From Mesoplasma seiffertii ATCC 49495 (lineage in GTDB: Bacteria > Bacillota_I > Bacilli_A > Mycoplasmatales > Mycoplasmataceae): a stretch of DNA of 64,000 bases. Both the position numbers and the translations under genes were made by a program. Numbering within the stretch: position 1 is the first letter of the stretch; the number at the start of each line of letters is the position of its first letter. The notes beneath the pieces were generated by a model. The model was given only the letters and a program-made list of their open reading frames with translations, was not told the DNA's origin and searched no databases. Of the stretch, positions 32,926-45,419 are shown in pieces. The DNA lies in assembly GCF_000518725.1 (NCBI RefSeq), contig NZ_KI912485.1, positions 189,866-253,865 of the forward strand. The letters are read 5' to 3'.

Positions 32926-34066
32926 GATTTTGATACACAATCCTTCCTTCAACAATTGTCATTGTGACCTTTAGTTGTTGATCTAAAACAACAATGTCTG
33001 CTAGTTTATTAGTTGCTAAGCTTCCAGTTACTTCAAAAATGCCTAATTGCTTAGCAATGTTAATTGAGGTCATTTTAATTAATTCTGTCATTGGCATTTG
33101 ACAAGCTTGATAATAAGTTCGCACATTATGATCATAAGTTGCTCCAGCTCCAGCCAAAACTCCCGTTGCTTTTAAAGCAACTGTCATTTGGTGTTTAACA
33201 ACTTCTAGTTCTCCAAGCTTGTATTCCCCATCAGGTAAACCTTTGGCGTTCATTGCATCGGTAATAATGCAAATGTGGTCTGCAGTTTTATGGTCGTAAA
33301 TTAGTTTCAAAGTATCGGGATGAATATGAATTCCATCAGAGATAACTTCAACAAGAACATCAGGATGATTTAAAGCAGCAACGGCTAAACCAGGACGACG
33401 TTGATCAACTCCACTCATTGCATTAAATAAATGGGTAATATGACGAACTCCTAAATTATAATCTTTTGCAAATTCTCAGGCTTCCATATTAGTATGTCCA
33501 ATTGAAGGGGTTATTTGATTTGCCAACAAAAACTTAGTATAACTGCCATCTTGAAGCTCTCCCGCATAAGTCACCATTCGAAGATTGTTATTTGATAAAT
33601 CAATTAATGATTGAGTAATCGCAATATTTGGTGACATTAAAAGTGTTGGTTCATGAGCCCCTTTACGTTCTGGAGAAATAAATGGTCCCTCCATATGAGC
33701 GCCTAAACATTTAGCCCCTATCTGAGTTTGGTTAGCCATAAAGTTCCCAAATTCTTGATAGTATTTTTGATTATTTTCCAAACTGTTAGTAACTGATGCT
33801 TGTAAATACTTAGTGATTCCTTCTTGAGCAACGTTTATCGCAAAAGTTTCAAAACGATGTTCATCTCCAGTTTCAAAATCAACTCCATAACCCCCATGAA
33901 CGTGACAATCAATAAACCCTGGTAAAACTCATTGACCCTTGACATCAATTCCAGGTTCATCGGTATTGCCCTGATGAATTACCGTAATTTTATTATTTTC
34001 AATTACAAGATAACCAGTTTCAATAACTTTATCTTCTAAAACTATTTTGGCATTTTTTATAATCAT
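32915..34066 (-). CDS. nagA: N-acetylglucosamine-6-phosphate deacetylase
   Basis: 383 residues. Removes acetate from GlcNAc-6-phosphate, feeding amino sugars into glycolysis. Metal site DCHVHG (about residue 58), GAHMEGPFI with Glu (about residue 129), SIGHTN and HITHLFNAMS (His ligands and substrate loop), and the catalytic Asp in ITDAMNAKG. C-terminal GRIVYQN closes the small barrel. Trp residues in WVLPGF and WEFAKDY are TGA-coded. With the GH18-like lipoproteins about 5 kb away, it suggests use of chitin-derived sugars, although no GlcNAc transporter is in the window. Confidence 0.93.
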
Positions 34067-34109
34067 TTTTATTACCTTCTTATATTATCTTATTTAATAA
34101 TTATAATCC

Positions 34110-36314
34110 TTAATTAACTTTTCGTAAGATTACTTGCTTCAAAGTTGTTTTTCTTTGAGGCGGTAAGCGTTTAGCAGCTTTTAAAAATAACTGTTTGCTT
34201 CCGACAATAAATAATTCGTCTTTAGCTCGAGTCACGGCAGTATAAAGAATTTTCTTATTTAAGAAAAATGATGTTCGTCCATCTTCAATTGTTAAAATAA
34301 CTTTCTTATATTCGCTTCCTTGAGTTTTATGAACACTACAAGCATAAGATAACGAAACATCATTAAAGTTACTTGCTTCTAAAACTGCTTGATTGCTTGA
34401 AAAGTCAACTAAGGCATTTTCAAATTTATCGCCTTTAAAATTAATTGTTTCAATAATTCCAATGTCTCCATTAGCCAAATCTAATTGGGAATCATTTTTT
34501 AAAAACATAACCTTATCTTTTAAAGTATAGCGAAATCTTCCACGATCATAAACTTTTGATTGATCTAAGATATTTTCATTATATTCACCTTGGATAATAT
34601 TATTTAAATGCTCAATTCCTAACTTCCCAGCATAAACCGGAGCAATGATTTGTAAGTTCAAAGCTGATTGCTCAAGTTCAGCTTTTTGCGAACTAAAAAT
34701 CTCTTTAACAGCTTCTAAACCAGTATCAGCGTCATCTGTAAAATTACAGCTAACATTAGTTAAATTGTTAAAGTCTAATGATGATAAACTGCCATCTTGA
34801 ATCGCATAGGCTAAATCAATAATTCCGTTACCACCCTTTTGACGGTGAATACTTTTTAAAGTCATTACTGGAAATTGATTAACATCAATAATATCTTCAA
34901 ACATGTTTCCAAATCCAACTGACGCTAACTGATTAACATCTCCGACAAGAACAACTTTTTTAGCATTCCCAATTGATTGAATAAATTGGGAGAATAAACG
35001 GTTTTCAATCATTGAACACTCATCAACAATTAATAAATTGTGTTGCAAAGGATTGTTAATATTAATATCAAAGTCATCATTGGAATTAGCACACAATAAA
35101 CGATGAAGGGTTGTTGCTGGTAATTCTCACGAACTTTCACGAATCCTTGAGGCTGCTCGTCCAGTGGGCGCTGCAATTGCAATCGTAGGTTCACTTAAAA
35201 GCATATTAAATAATTTAACCATTCCACGAATTACCGTAGTCTTTCCAGTTCCGGGACCTCCAGTTAAAATAAACAGTTTATGATTGGCAAACATTCGTAA
35301 CGCTTGGCGTTGTTCTTCATCATATTTAAAACTGTCATCTTTTGAACTTCGAGCAATACTTTTTTCAACCTCATCAATTAAGATTTCCAAACGTTCATCA
35401 GATACCAACTTTTGAGGTTCATTAATTTCAAGCATTTTATTTGCAATAATTTGTTCATCATTATAGCTTTCATAAGTATAAATACGTTGTTCAGTTAACA
35501 CTAGCAAATCGTGTTCTTTAGCATATAAAATTCCTTGAATGATTACATCAATATCATCGATCTGTAATGTTTTCGCAAGTTTATTAAATAAAGTTTGTTT
35601 GTTAGTATACGTATCACCTGTTTGCATTAAAATATCAGTTGTTAACTTTTGAGCTCAATAAGCTACTCGCTCAGGACCAAATTGGTCAGCTCCAAAGTAA
35701 ACTGCAATTTTGTCAATATCTTCAAAGCTACGTAAACGACGACGCATTGCAAAGGCATAAAAATGATTACTAAAAATTGATTCAATTTCTTCATCAGTAT
35801 CAGTATATTTTTTCATTTGATTTAAAATATCAATTTTTAAATCATTTTCAAAAAAGATTTCGGTTAGACGTTCACTATCTTGAATCGCAATCATTTGTTG
35901 ACGAATAATATAGGCTAGTTTTGGATCTAAACCGGGAATTTGAAATAATTGATCATAGTCTTCTTTAATCTTACGAATAACATTAATCTTATAAAAGTCA
36001 CAAATGATTTCAGCTGATCGCTTCCCAACTCCGGGAAATAATGCTGAAGATAAATATTTAATAGTTTGCTCTAATGAATTAGTTTCTCCAACTTTGTAAG
36101 ATTCTACAGCAAAAGTTTTACCAAACTTAATGTGACTTTCAAATTTTCCTTTTATCTCATACAAAACTTTCGTATGCATTAACCCAATGTTTCCCTTAAT
36201 CTTGATTTGTAGCTTACGGTTTTCTTCGCTACTAAAAATTGCGATTCCTCATCCATCAGCGTTTGAATATAATGATTTAAAGATATAACCTCTTAATGTT
36301 TTTATATCGTCCAT
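34110..36314 (-). CDS. recD2: RecD-like DNA helicase RecD2
   Basis: 734 residues. A 5'-3' superfamily 1B helicase acting without RecBC, in DNA repair and fork protection. The N-terminal OB-like and helix-hairpin-helix parts (FPGVGKRSAEIICDFY, FQIPGLDPKLAYII) are typical of RecD2. Walker A GGPGTGKTT, TGRAASRI, Walker B IVDECSMIE, VGDVNQLASVG, motif III/IV, and the C-terminal YACSVHKTQGSEYKKV and AVTRAKDEL complete the motor. The ATG at 36314 has AGGTG six bases before it. TGA Trp occurs at residue 22. It is an ordinary repair gene, with no link to the surrounding defence genes. Confidence 0.94.
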
Positions 36315-36360
36315 ATGTTACACCTGCTTTTCTTTAATTTTAACAAACAAACCCAAAATA

Positions 36361-36389
36361 AAAGAAACTTAAAAAAATTAAGTTTCTTT
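36361..36389 (-). terminator. Terminator after 36425 gene
   Basis: Perfect stem AAAGAAACTTAA / TTAAGTTTCTTT with A-rich loop, in the gap before recD2. Confidence 0.75.
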
Positions 36390-36424
36390 AACCTATCTTT
36401 TATTAGCTATTTAATATATTATAA

Positions 36425-36940
36425 CTACTCATCAGTGTCTAAATATTTTTTTGCTTGTTTTAGAGTACTTTCATAAATTAACTTTGCTTCTTTATCAATA
36501 TAATCATTAGCAAAGTTTCCAGTTCTCACAAACTTTCTAGTTCGAATTTCTCCAAAAATCATTGCAATAAATCCACTAATAATAAGGATAACTGAGATTA
36601 CAATAGTAGAAATACCTTTTGCTCTTTTTGCCTCATTTACAATGTTTTTAAATTCACCATCAATATACTCAAAACTAGTTGAAGTAAATAATCACATCAT
36701 ACCTAGCATTAAAAGCATGAAGCCCAAGAACAGGCCAATAAAGAAAAAAATTAAGTAGAATTTCATTTTGCTAATATATACTCGATAGCAACCTAAATGA
36801 GCTGAATTAGATACTCCTCCAAATGAATTAACACCTACGCTTGAGTTATTAGAGCGATATCCCATACCAACTCCTCCAAAAAAAGTTTTTGCTGCTTGAT
36901 ACGGTTTTATTGATAACCCACATAATTTACAATATTGCAT
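36425..36940 (-). CDS. Membrane protein with N-terminal cysteine motif
   Basis: 171 residues. Starts with a possible half zinc ribbon (YCKLCG, residues 3-8) and a glycine/serine-rich stretch with a third Cys at about residue 51 (HLGCYR). Two transmembrane helices at residues 60-86 and 110-135 follow, and a Lys-rich helical tail. In mollicutes, similar zinc-ribbon/two-helix proteins are uncharacterised. The start has AAGGAAAA before it and lies 35 bases after the parC stop, which suggests co-transcription with parE-parC. Confidence 0.65.
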
Positions 36941-36975
36941 TTTATATTTTCCTTTTTAACTTAAATATAGTCTTT

Positions 36976-39720
36976 TTATTCATCAAATAAATCGTCAAAG
37001 TTCAATTGAACTTTGTCAAAGTCGTCTTGTTTAGGCTTTTTTGATTTTTCTTTTTTAGGTGCTGTGACATTTCCTAAAATTGATGAAATATCTCCTAGTA
37101 AATCTGATAAATCAGTTCCCCGAATTTCAGCAGCTTTTTCTTTACCTTGTTCTTTAACAGTTTTTGAAACAATTACTTTATCAGTTACTTTACCTTTATT
37201 AGCGTCTTGTTTGGCTCTAATTTCGGCTTTAGAAACATATTCTTGACCTTCATTTGAACCATTTGCTGATTCGGGTGGTAAATCACCATTTGTAACTTGA
37301 TAAGCTTTTTCTAAATTGGCAGCGACTATTGCTTGAATTCCTGTATCAGCAGTTGTAGAACTTAAATCTAAGAATTTAGCTTTGGCGACACTAATTTGGT
37401 TGTACTCATCGTTTTGATCTAATACTTTAATTGTGTCGTTAGCGTTGACACTAAATCCATAAGTAATATATTCCACTCCACGTTTACGTTCAGGGAATAA
37501 TCGTGCTCCACGTTTTGGGCGAACATAAATTGGAACTTCGTCTTGAGCAATTTTCTTCATACTATCTTTATCAGTAATAAACATAATTGCATCATCAGTT
37601 TCCAATGGTTTTCCAGCAACAATAATATCATCTTTTAGATTTGATGCTTTGACCCCTTTTGAGTTAGTTCCTTGAACAGGAATATCTTCAATATGATAAC
37701 GAACTCCAAACCCATTACGAGTAATAATTGCACAAGTACGAGTTTTTGAAGTCACTAATGAAGCTGAAACAATTTGATCACCATCAGTTAACTTCATGCA
37801 TTTGAATGCTCGAGTAAAGATTTTAGTTTCCAAATCAACAATTGGTGTACGTTTAATCATTCCCATTTTAGTTGTTAATAAAATTTGTTGAGTTGCTTGT
37901 TCAAAGTTTTTAATGACAAATGCTGAAACAATTTCTTCATTACCATCCATGGTAGCCACTGTATTAATATGAACTCCCATTTCTTTTCATTTACTCATTG
38001 GCAATTTATATAATGGAATTGAATAATAAGTTCCTTGATTTGAAATTAATAATAAGTGCTCTAAGTTTGAAACTTTAGTTGAAGTAATTCATAAATCATT
38101 TGGCTTACGCCCAAATGTCGCTAAATCGTTTTTTGCCACAATGGCATTATCAACAGCTTTTAAGTAACCGTCTTTTGAAACTCATAAAGTAAATTCTTTT
38201 TCGACTAAAGTATCTTTGAATTCAACTTCTAAACTTTCTACTAAATCTGTCATTTCACTACGACGTGGAGTTGGGAAGTTTTTCTTAACCTCTTTTAGTC
38301 GAGCAATAATTTCGGCATCTAACACTGCTTCACTATTTAAAATTTGATCTAAGTGTTGAATTAAACCTTCTAAAGTAGTTTTTTCTTCGTGCAATTTAAC
38401 AATATCAGTTGAAGTTAAACGGTGTAAACGCATATCAACAATTGCTGTTGCTTGAGCTTGCGAAAACTCAAATTGACTAACTAAGTTAGCAATCGCATCA
38501 CTACGATTAGTTGATGCACGAATTGCGACAATAATTTGATCTAGAATTGACATTGCTTTAATTAATCCTAAAACTAATTCTAAACGAGTACGAGCTTTAT
38601 TAACGTCAAATTGTGTACGACGAGTAAAGACCTCTTTATAGTGAACAATATAAGCTTTAATAATGTCAATGATTCCCAATTGTTGAGGTTGTTTATCAAC
38701 AATTACCACATTATTGTAGTTAAATGAAACTGACAATGGGGTGTTTTTAAATAAGAACTTACGAACAGTTTCAACATTAGCTTTATCACTTAAGTCAATA
38801 GCAATACGCAATCCTGTACGGTCAGTTTCATCACGAATTTCCTGAATTCCTAATCCAGGATTATTATCAATAACTTCTCCAATTTTACGAACTAAATCTT
38901 GTTTGACAACTTCATAAGGAATTTCATCAATAATAATATTACCGTTTTCTTCATGTCATTTTGAGTTAATAATAACTTTCCCTTTACCAGTTGCAAAAGC
39001 ATCACGAACTCCTTCGCGACCTTGAACAACTCCTCCTGTGGGGAAATCAGGACCCTTAACAATTTCTAAAATTGAGTCTAAACGGGTATTAGGAGTTTTA
39101 ATTAAACGAATTGTTGCATCAATGATTTCTCCTAAGTTATGCGGTGGCATATTAGTAGCATATCCTGCAGCAATTCCTGTTGCTCCATTAGTTAAGATAT
39201 TTGGGAAATAACTTGGCAAGACTGTAGGTTCTTTTTCCGAATCATCAAAGTTGGGAGCAAACATTACCGTATTTTTTTCTAAATCTTCTAACATTAAGTT
39301 AGATATTTTTGCTAAACGAGTTTCTGTATAACGCATTGCAGCGGCACTATCACCATCAATTGATCCATTATTTCCTTGCATATCAATCAACGGAATTCCT
39401 AGTTTTCAAGTTTGGCTCATTCGCACCATTGCGTCATAAATTGAAGTATCTCCGTGAGGGTGATACTTCCCGATTACTTCTCCAACAATACGAGCAGATT
39501 TTTTATAGGCTTTTTCAGAAGTTAAATTTAAATCTCCCATTGCATATAAAATTCGGCGTTGCACTGGTTTTAATCCATCACGAACATCAGGAAGCGCACG
39601 TTCTTGAATAATATATTTTGCGTATCGTCCAAACCGATCACCCATTAAGTCTTCTAATGGATAAACGACAATTCCTTTTTCATTTTCAACATTACTGTTG
39701 TCAATTGTTTTTTTAGCCAT
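36976..39720 (-). CDS. parC: DNA topoisomerase IV subunit A
   Basis: 914 residues. Cuts and reseals DNA to decatenate chromosomes. N-terminal [20 protein letters not shown], the quinolone-region [20 protein letters not shown], and the catalytic Tyr in [19 protein letters not shown] marks ParC rather than GyrA (GyrA has GQGNFGS). The C-terminal beta-pinwheel (about residues 500-830) is long, and the final 80 residues are Lys/Asp-rich. Many Trp are TGA. AGGAGG precedes the ATG, inside the parE stop context, so parE-parC are coupled. Confidence 0.95.
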
Positions 39721-39732
39721 TTACGTGTCCTC

Positions 39733-41688
39733 CTATTCTTCTATATTTGTAGTTACTACTGGTTCAATAATAATATCAGCAACTTTATCTTCTAATGTAA
39801 ATTTAACATTTTCTTGAATTCATTCTTTACGTTTTTCAGCATCTTCACCCATTAAAGTTCTAAAGGCTTTTTCAGCTGCCAAGGCATCTTCAATTGTTAC
39901 AAGGATTAACTTACGTTTCTCTGGATCCATAGTTGTTTCTCATAGTTGATCAGCATTCATCTCTCCCAACCCTTTATAACGTTGAATTTCAAATTTCTTT
40001 TTAGAACTACGTGAGTATTCTGCTAATTCATCTTCATCTCATAAATAGATAAATGAACGGTCAGAAAACGTCAATTTATATAATGGTGGTAATGCAATAA
40101 AAATATGTTTATTAACAATTAAGTCTTTCATATATCTAAAGAAGAATGTTAATAGCAATGTTTGAATATGTGCCCCATCAGTATCAGCATCGGTCATGAT
40201 AATAACTTTTCCGTAATTGATATCAGCAATTTCAAAGTCAGATCCAATTCCAGCTCCAATCGCGGTAATGATTGTATTAATTTCTTCATTTTTCATTAAA
40301 TCAGCAATCTTTGCTTTCTCCGAGTTAATTACTTTTCCACGTAACGGTAGAATTGCTTGGAAAGTACGATCACGTCCTGATTTAGCACTTCCTCCAGCTG
40401 AATCCCCTTCGACAAGGTATAACTCATTAATTGCCTTTTTACGTCCTTGAGCAGGAGTTAATTTTCCTAACATTGAACGCCCTTGTTTTTTACCCTTAGT
40501 ATCACGAATTGCTTGACGAGCTTTACGGGCTTCTTCACGAGCACGACGAGCCAATAATGCTTTTTCAACAATCTTAGTTGCTGGTACTTTATTTTCAGTT
40601 AATCAAAAGTTAAAGAAATTATAAGTAATTTGTTCGACTGCTGCTTTGGCATCAGGTGTTCCTAACTTACCTTTTGTTTGTCCTTCATATTCAATTAGAT
40701 CTTCAGGAATTTTAACAGTTACAATGGCAATTAACCCTTCGCGTAAATCGTTTGAATCCAAACGCGCTTCTTTTTCTTTAAGAATCTTAGTGTTTTTAGC
40801 ATAGTCATTAATTGCACGAGCTAGTCCGGCTTTAAAACCAGTAATATGAGTTCCCCCATCTCCGGTTTTAACGTTGTTAGCAAATCCCAAAACTGTTTCA
40901 TTATAATCTTCAGTATATTGTAAACAAATTTCGGCTTCAATTCGACGAACATCACCTTTAACAGTTACTGGATCAGTAATCTTTTTAAAGTCTTCTCCTA
41001 GTTCACGAACAAATTCTTGTAATCCATTTTCATAATTGTATTCAACATACTTGTCAGTAGTTTCATCTTTTAAAGTAATCTGTAAGCCTGAATTTAATAA
41101 TGCTGATTCTTTCAAACGTTCAGCAATTGTTGAGAAGCTAAATTTAGTAGTTGTAAAAATTGCATCATCGGGTAAAAAGTTAACTGTAGTTCCAGTTTTA
41201 TAAGTATTTCCTGTATGAGTTAAAGGTTGTGATAACTTCCCTCCGTTTTTAAATTCAATTTCGTTGATTTGTTTATCACGATGAATCGTAACTTTAAATT
41301 TTTTAGATAAAGCATTAACAACTGATGAACCTACTCCGTGTAGTCCTCCTGATGTTTTATAACCGCTTCCTCCAAATTTACCTCCAGCATGAAGCACAGA
41401 AAAAATTACTTCTGGAGTTGGTTTTCCAGTAGCATGCATTCCAATAGGAACTCCACGACCATTATCTGATACTGTCACTGATCCATTTTTTTCTAAAACG
41501 ACATTAATTTCAGTCGCATAACCTGCTAAAGCCTCATCAATTGAATTATCAACAATTTCTCAAACTAAATGATGTAACCCACGTCCATCAGTTGACCCAA
41601 TATACATTCCCGGACGTTTACGAACTGCTTCTAAACCTTCAAGAACCTGAATGGCACTTTCATCATAGACATTTTTAGTATTTGCCAT
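39733..41688 (-). CDS. parE: DNA topoisomerase IV subunit B
   Basis: 651 residues. GHKL ATPase subunit paired with ParC. Landmarks: [22 protein letters not shown] (Asn/Glu of the ATP site), [34 protein letters not shown], the [15 protein letters not shown] and DADTDGAHI with the metal-binding DxD, and the C-terminal [21 protein letters not shown]. The partner parC follows 12 bases later. A methyltransferase-GHKL-Z1-nuclease operon ends just upstream; a hairpin between them shows that it is a separate transcript. Confidence 0.96.
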
Positions 41689-41763
41689 AGTATTCTCCTT
41701 TTCATAACAAAATATCAAAGTTTAAAACTTTGTCTATTTATAAATTATAAATGTAAAAAAGAA

Positions 41764-41796
41764 AATTGTGAAAAAGTTTTCCACTTTTCCACAATT
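41764..41796 (-). terminator. Terminator of the GHKL-Z1 restriction operon
   Basis: AATTGTGGAAAAG pairs with CTTTTTCACAATT (one mismatch) around a short loop, followed by a T-rich stretch. It begins at the stop of the last gene of the operon and precedes parE. Confidence 0.8.
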
Positions 41797-42553
41797 ATAT
41801 TTTAAATTTAAATTTTGCATCTATAGCATTTAGGGGCATTGATAAACCATTTGAAAGATCATTTACATCATAATTTATAATTTCACCTATTTTAAATTTT
41901 GTAGAATATACTTCTGGATATAAATTTTCCAAAAATTCATACTTTTGTTTGTCACTACTTCCCAATAAGTTATACAGTTCAAATACACTTTTTCCTTCAT
42001 TAGATTCAATAACTTCTACAAAAATAAAATCTACATCTTTGCTATTTGTTAACTGTTGATATGACAAATAAACTTCCCTTTTTACTTTAGAAAATGATTT
42101 GACCTCAACAAATTTGTTTTCTTTTGCGTCAAACAAGTCAAAAATTGAATTTTCAAAGTCTTGACTTTTTAATCCCTTTTCTAAAATAATTTTAATTTCT
42201 GCATAAACTGATCTTAGATTTTGAAGAGTTATAATTCGCTTTTTACTTTTTATTAGCTTTGAGATCTCTGACAATGCTTCATTAAGTTTTCACTTTTTAC
42301 TAGCTGTGACAAGAAATATTTTTTCAAGAAGTTCTAGTTCTATATCAGAATTAAACGAAACGGCTTCATATTTAGCGTCTAAAAAATCAACATCACCATA
42401 GTAGTTCATAGATTCACTTGCTAACAAATCAAATTCATTTATATTGTCGTTAATTCTCATTATATAATACTTTTCTTGATCTGATATTTCATTTTCTACT
42501 AACAAATAGTTGTCTACTTTTTTGATTTCTTTCAAATCATATATTTTATTCAT
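41795..42553 (-). CDS. PD-(D/E)XK nuclease (DUF4420-like), restriction operon
   Basis: 252 residues. C-terminal part matches the PD-(D/E)XK pattern: SIFDLFDAKENKFVEVKS (about residues 140-157), with the acidic residue, the turn and E-V-K catalytic triad, then the SYQQLTN helix and DFIFVEV strand. DUF4420 family members (Putative PD-(D/E)XK) belong to the MORC/Z1 restriction-like operons described by comparative genomics. The start overlaps the Z1 gene stop by 8 bases with AGAGGT just before it. It is last in the operon. The nuclease role is inferred from the triad. Confidence 0.75.
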
Positions 42554-43847
42554 TTTTACCTCTGCTCTTATCCTTGTACGTAAATATTATATTTTCATAT
42601 TTTATTTTTTTAATTTCATGTCTTATTTTTTGAACATTGTCACAATTTTTATCAATAAGAAGCTCCATTTTTTCAATTAGATCATCACATTCCAAATAGG
42701 AATCATACACTTTCTGAGAAACATATATTTTCATAAACTTTGCTATATTATTTCTGTACCCAAATCATCTTGCTCTTTGCAGAAGAGTATCAGCCGCATT
42801 TTTTTCAATTGGCTCATTCAACATCACACATGTTAACAAATTATCAAAAGTGTATCCTCTAGAAACTAAATAACCCCCTGAAATTATTGAATGAGTTTCG
42901 TTTTTTCACACGCTTTCGCTTCCATTTAAAACATAATTATTATCCTTAAGCTCCAAAATAATCTTGCGAACTTTGTCATATTCATATTTTTTACTAAAAA
43001 TACTTTCTAAGTCAAAATTTAAAAAAACATCGAGTATTTGGTTTATATTGTCTCGAGCTTTTGAATGATAATCTGTAATTAAGTCATTATTAATCAGTAA
43101 TTGACTTTTTGTTAATTTAGAATCATATATTCTTTCAACATGTGATTTTAAGATCTCCATTCAGATTTTGCTGCTTTTTTCCAAACGTCTTTGCTCTCTT
43201 GTTATTTCAACTACTTCGTACAAATTATTTAAAATAAAAAAATGTGATCCAGTGTAATTCGCATTATGGCGGAGTAAGTGTACATAATCTATGTCACTTG
43301 AGTCGTTTGATAGCAAATCAGCAAATGGTGTTGCAGTAACTCCTATATAGACACCTTTATATAATCTTTCGTACATTTGCTTAAGAAGCTTATAAAGCAT
43401 AGAACCTTCACCATATTTTTGAATATTTTGCCCAGCATAATCTGATTCATCATCAAAAATGGCTACTTTTTTTGGTAAAGAATTGTAAATCATTTCATTT
43501 ACTTTAGTAATTGACTCTTTTGCTTTGAGAGATGAAATAATTATCTTATTATCAGGTATTTTCGTGTAGCTTGTATTTTCAATATCAATTATTTGGTATT
43601 TTTCTGAAAGCTTATGTTTATAAAATCTGTCTCTAGTCTGGTCCAAAAGATTATTTGTTGTTCCTCCTAAAATAACTATCGCATCAAAGTCTTTTTCCAA
43701 TAGGCATTCACACAATTGCATAATAAAATTTGTTTTTCCAGACTGTACTTGTCCAACAACAAGTATTTTTTGCTTTTGCTTCAAATCAATTATTTTTTCA
43801 ATATCTTTAAGAATATTATCCCGAATATTAAAAACTGCTTTTGCCAT
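42546..43847 (-). CDS. Z1-domain ATPase of a GHKL-type restriction operon
   Basis: 433 residues. P-loop VVGQVQSGKTN (residues 30-40) is the exact Z1/superfamily 2 Walker A signature; ILGGTTNNLLDQTRDR follows and FDDESDYAG gives the Walker B. The Z1 signature region GGYLVSRGYT and LLQRARWFGYR (about residues 315-365) carries the arginine-finger-like and aromatic residues. It is more compact than many Z1 proteins. Z1 domains occur in NTP-dependent restriction complexes such as the CglI H subunit, where the motor moves along DNA. The start overlaps the GHKL stop by 3 bases (ATAATGG). The neighbour order is conserved as known for such operons. Confidence 0.88.
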
Positions 43848-45415
43848 TATTGAATAGTAAACCTAACTATGGAATTTAGAATAGAAAGAAAATCGGAACC
43901 TTCTTCTGAATTAATTAAGTCTTTCAAAATTTCAGTCTTAATATCTATTACAGCTAAACCAATTACTGATACCAAAGGATAAAGTACCGACTTTGTATCT
44001 ATCATATTTGCTAAAGTCAAAGGCTTTCATATAGGATGATCTATATTGAAAAAAATTTCAATCTCATTCTTATTTCCTTCTACATGAGAAGCATTAATAA
44101 AATAATTATTCGCATTTTGATCATTTGTAGATATTTCATAAATTTTAAAGTTTAACGCACTTCCATCATTATAAGAAACAAAAGCTCCTGACTTATTAAT
44201 TTTTCAATGAAAATTTGTTTTGGCATTAAGCGTATTTTCAATTTTATTTCCGGCTATATTTGTGTTACCAGAATTAACTTTGGGTTTCTTGCCTATTACC
44301 TCAAAAACTATATCTGCCAAAATTAATAAATCAGCACCTATTTTTTTAATTAATTCATAAAATCTTTCTTTTTCTTTTCCAAAAACAAATTCTCTTTTGT
44401 TATTGTCAGGTTTAAATATTTCACCGAGCTCAACATATCCATATACCCTTTTAATGTTAGTACGAATATATTCTCCAAGTGGTAATGGATTTAAAGGAGC
44501 CAAATTTATTGCTCTTCCACCTTGATATGTTGTAAGCCCATAATTATTAAAAAATTGTTTATTTTGGTCTCTCCCAATACTTCCTTGACTTTGTATACCA
44601 AAAGTAAACATCATATCATGCTCTTTATTTCACTTAACTTGAAAGCCAAATTCTAAAGGCAAATTATTTTGAACATTATAGATAACTTTTTCTTTTAAAT
44701 CTTTTAATATTTTTGTTGATGTAAGCTTATCATTTGCTAATTCAATGATTTTTTCCTTATACTCTTTTTCAATTTTTTGAGCCTTTACTTTTTTGGGTGA
44801 TAAGATATGTTCCTTTTTTTCATTATTTTGAATATATATCAGCTTAATTGATATGTTATTGTCCAAAATATGTTTATAGTATTTTGTAGATAATATAGGT
44901 AAAATATCTCTCTCAAACTCTCTTTTTGAAATAAGCTTGTCTTCGTATATTTTTTCAATAGAAATTTTTGTACCTGTAGACTTTTTTTTGCATGGGAATA
45001 CTTCTCATTCCACTGGATCGTTATAATTGTCAATTTTAGATATTACTATACTAGTTTTATAACCTAAATCTTTTTCTTGCTTTGATTCAATGTATAAATC
45101 CATCCCAAATCAAAATGCACAGTTTTTAAGACCTACGCCATACATGTTTAAACTATTACCACTAGTTTCATTATTCATTTTTATAGCAGAACCCAACAAG
45201 TTTTCATTCATTCCAAAGGCATTGTCTTCAGCGGTTATTTTCTTCAGATCATTGTTTATGCAAATTTCTATTTGCAATTCATTGTCCATTTTATTTTCAA
45301 ATCAAGACCCTATTGAATTATCTATTAATTCAGATAACATAAAATAACTTTTAGAGTTATCATTTTTTTTAGCAAGTAAACTATTATATGGGGTTTTCAT
45401 AAATTGTTTATTCAT
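43847..45415 (-). CDS. GHKL ATPase (MORC/MutL-like) of the restriction operon
   Basis: 522 residues from the ATG at 45415. ATP site: N-box ELIDNSIGSW (Glu29, Asn33), EDNAFGM (Asp64, G68) and the glycine loop MYGVGLKN (G93-G95, Lys97). Then a long helical and strand region, and a late GIQSQGSIGRDQ motif around residue 275. Such GHKL proteins, related to eukaryotic MORC ATPases, sit with a methyltransferase, a Z1 ATPase and a PD-(D/E)XK nuclease. The ATPase likely controls assembly on DNA. An in-frame ATG at 45400 (MKTPYNS) is an alternative start. AAGGAG lies in the methyltransferase 3' end. Confidence 0.86.
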
Positions 45416-45419
45416 TATT

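Noticed and set aside
41764-41796. TTTTCCACA sequences resembling DnaA boxes near parE
   Set aside because: They are part of the terminator stem and occur only there; no cluster and no dnaA or dnaN beside it, so not an origin.
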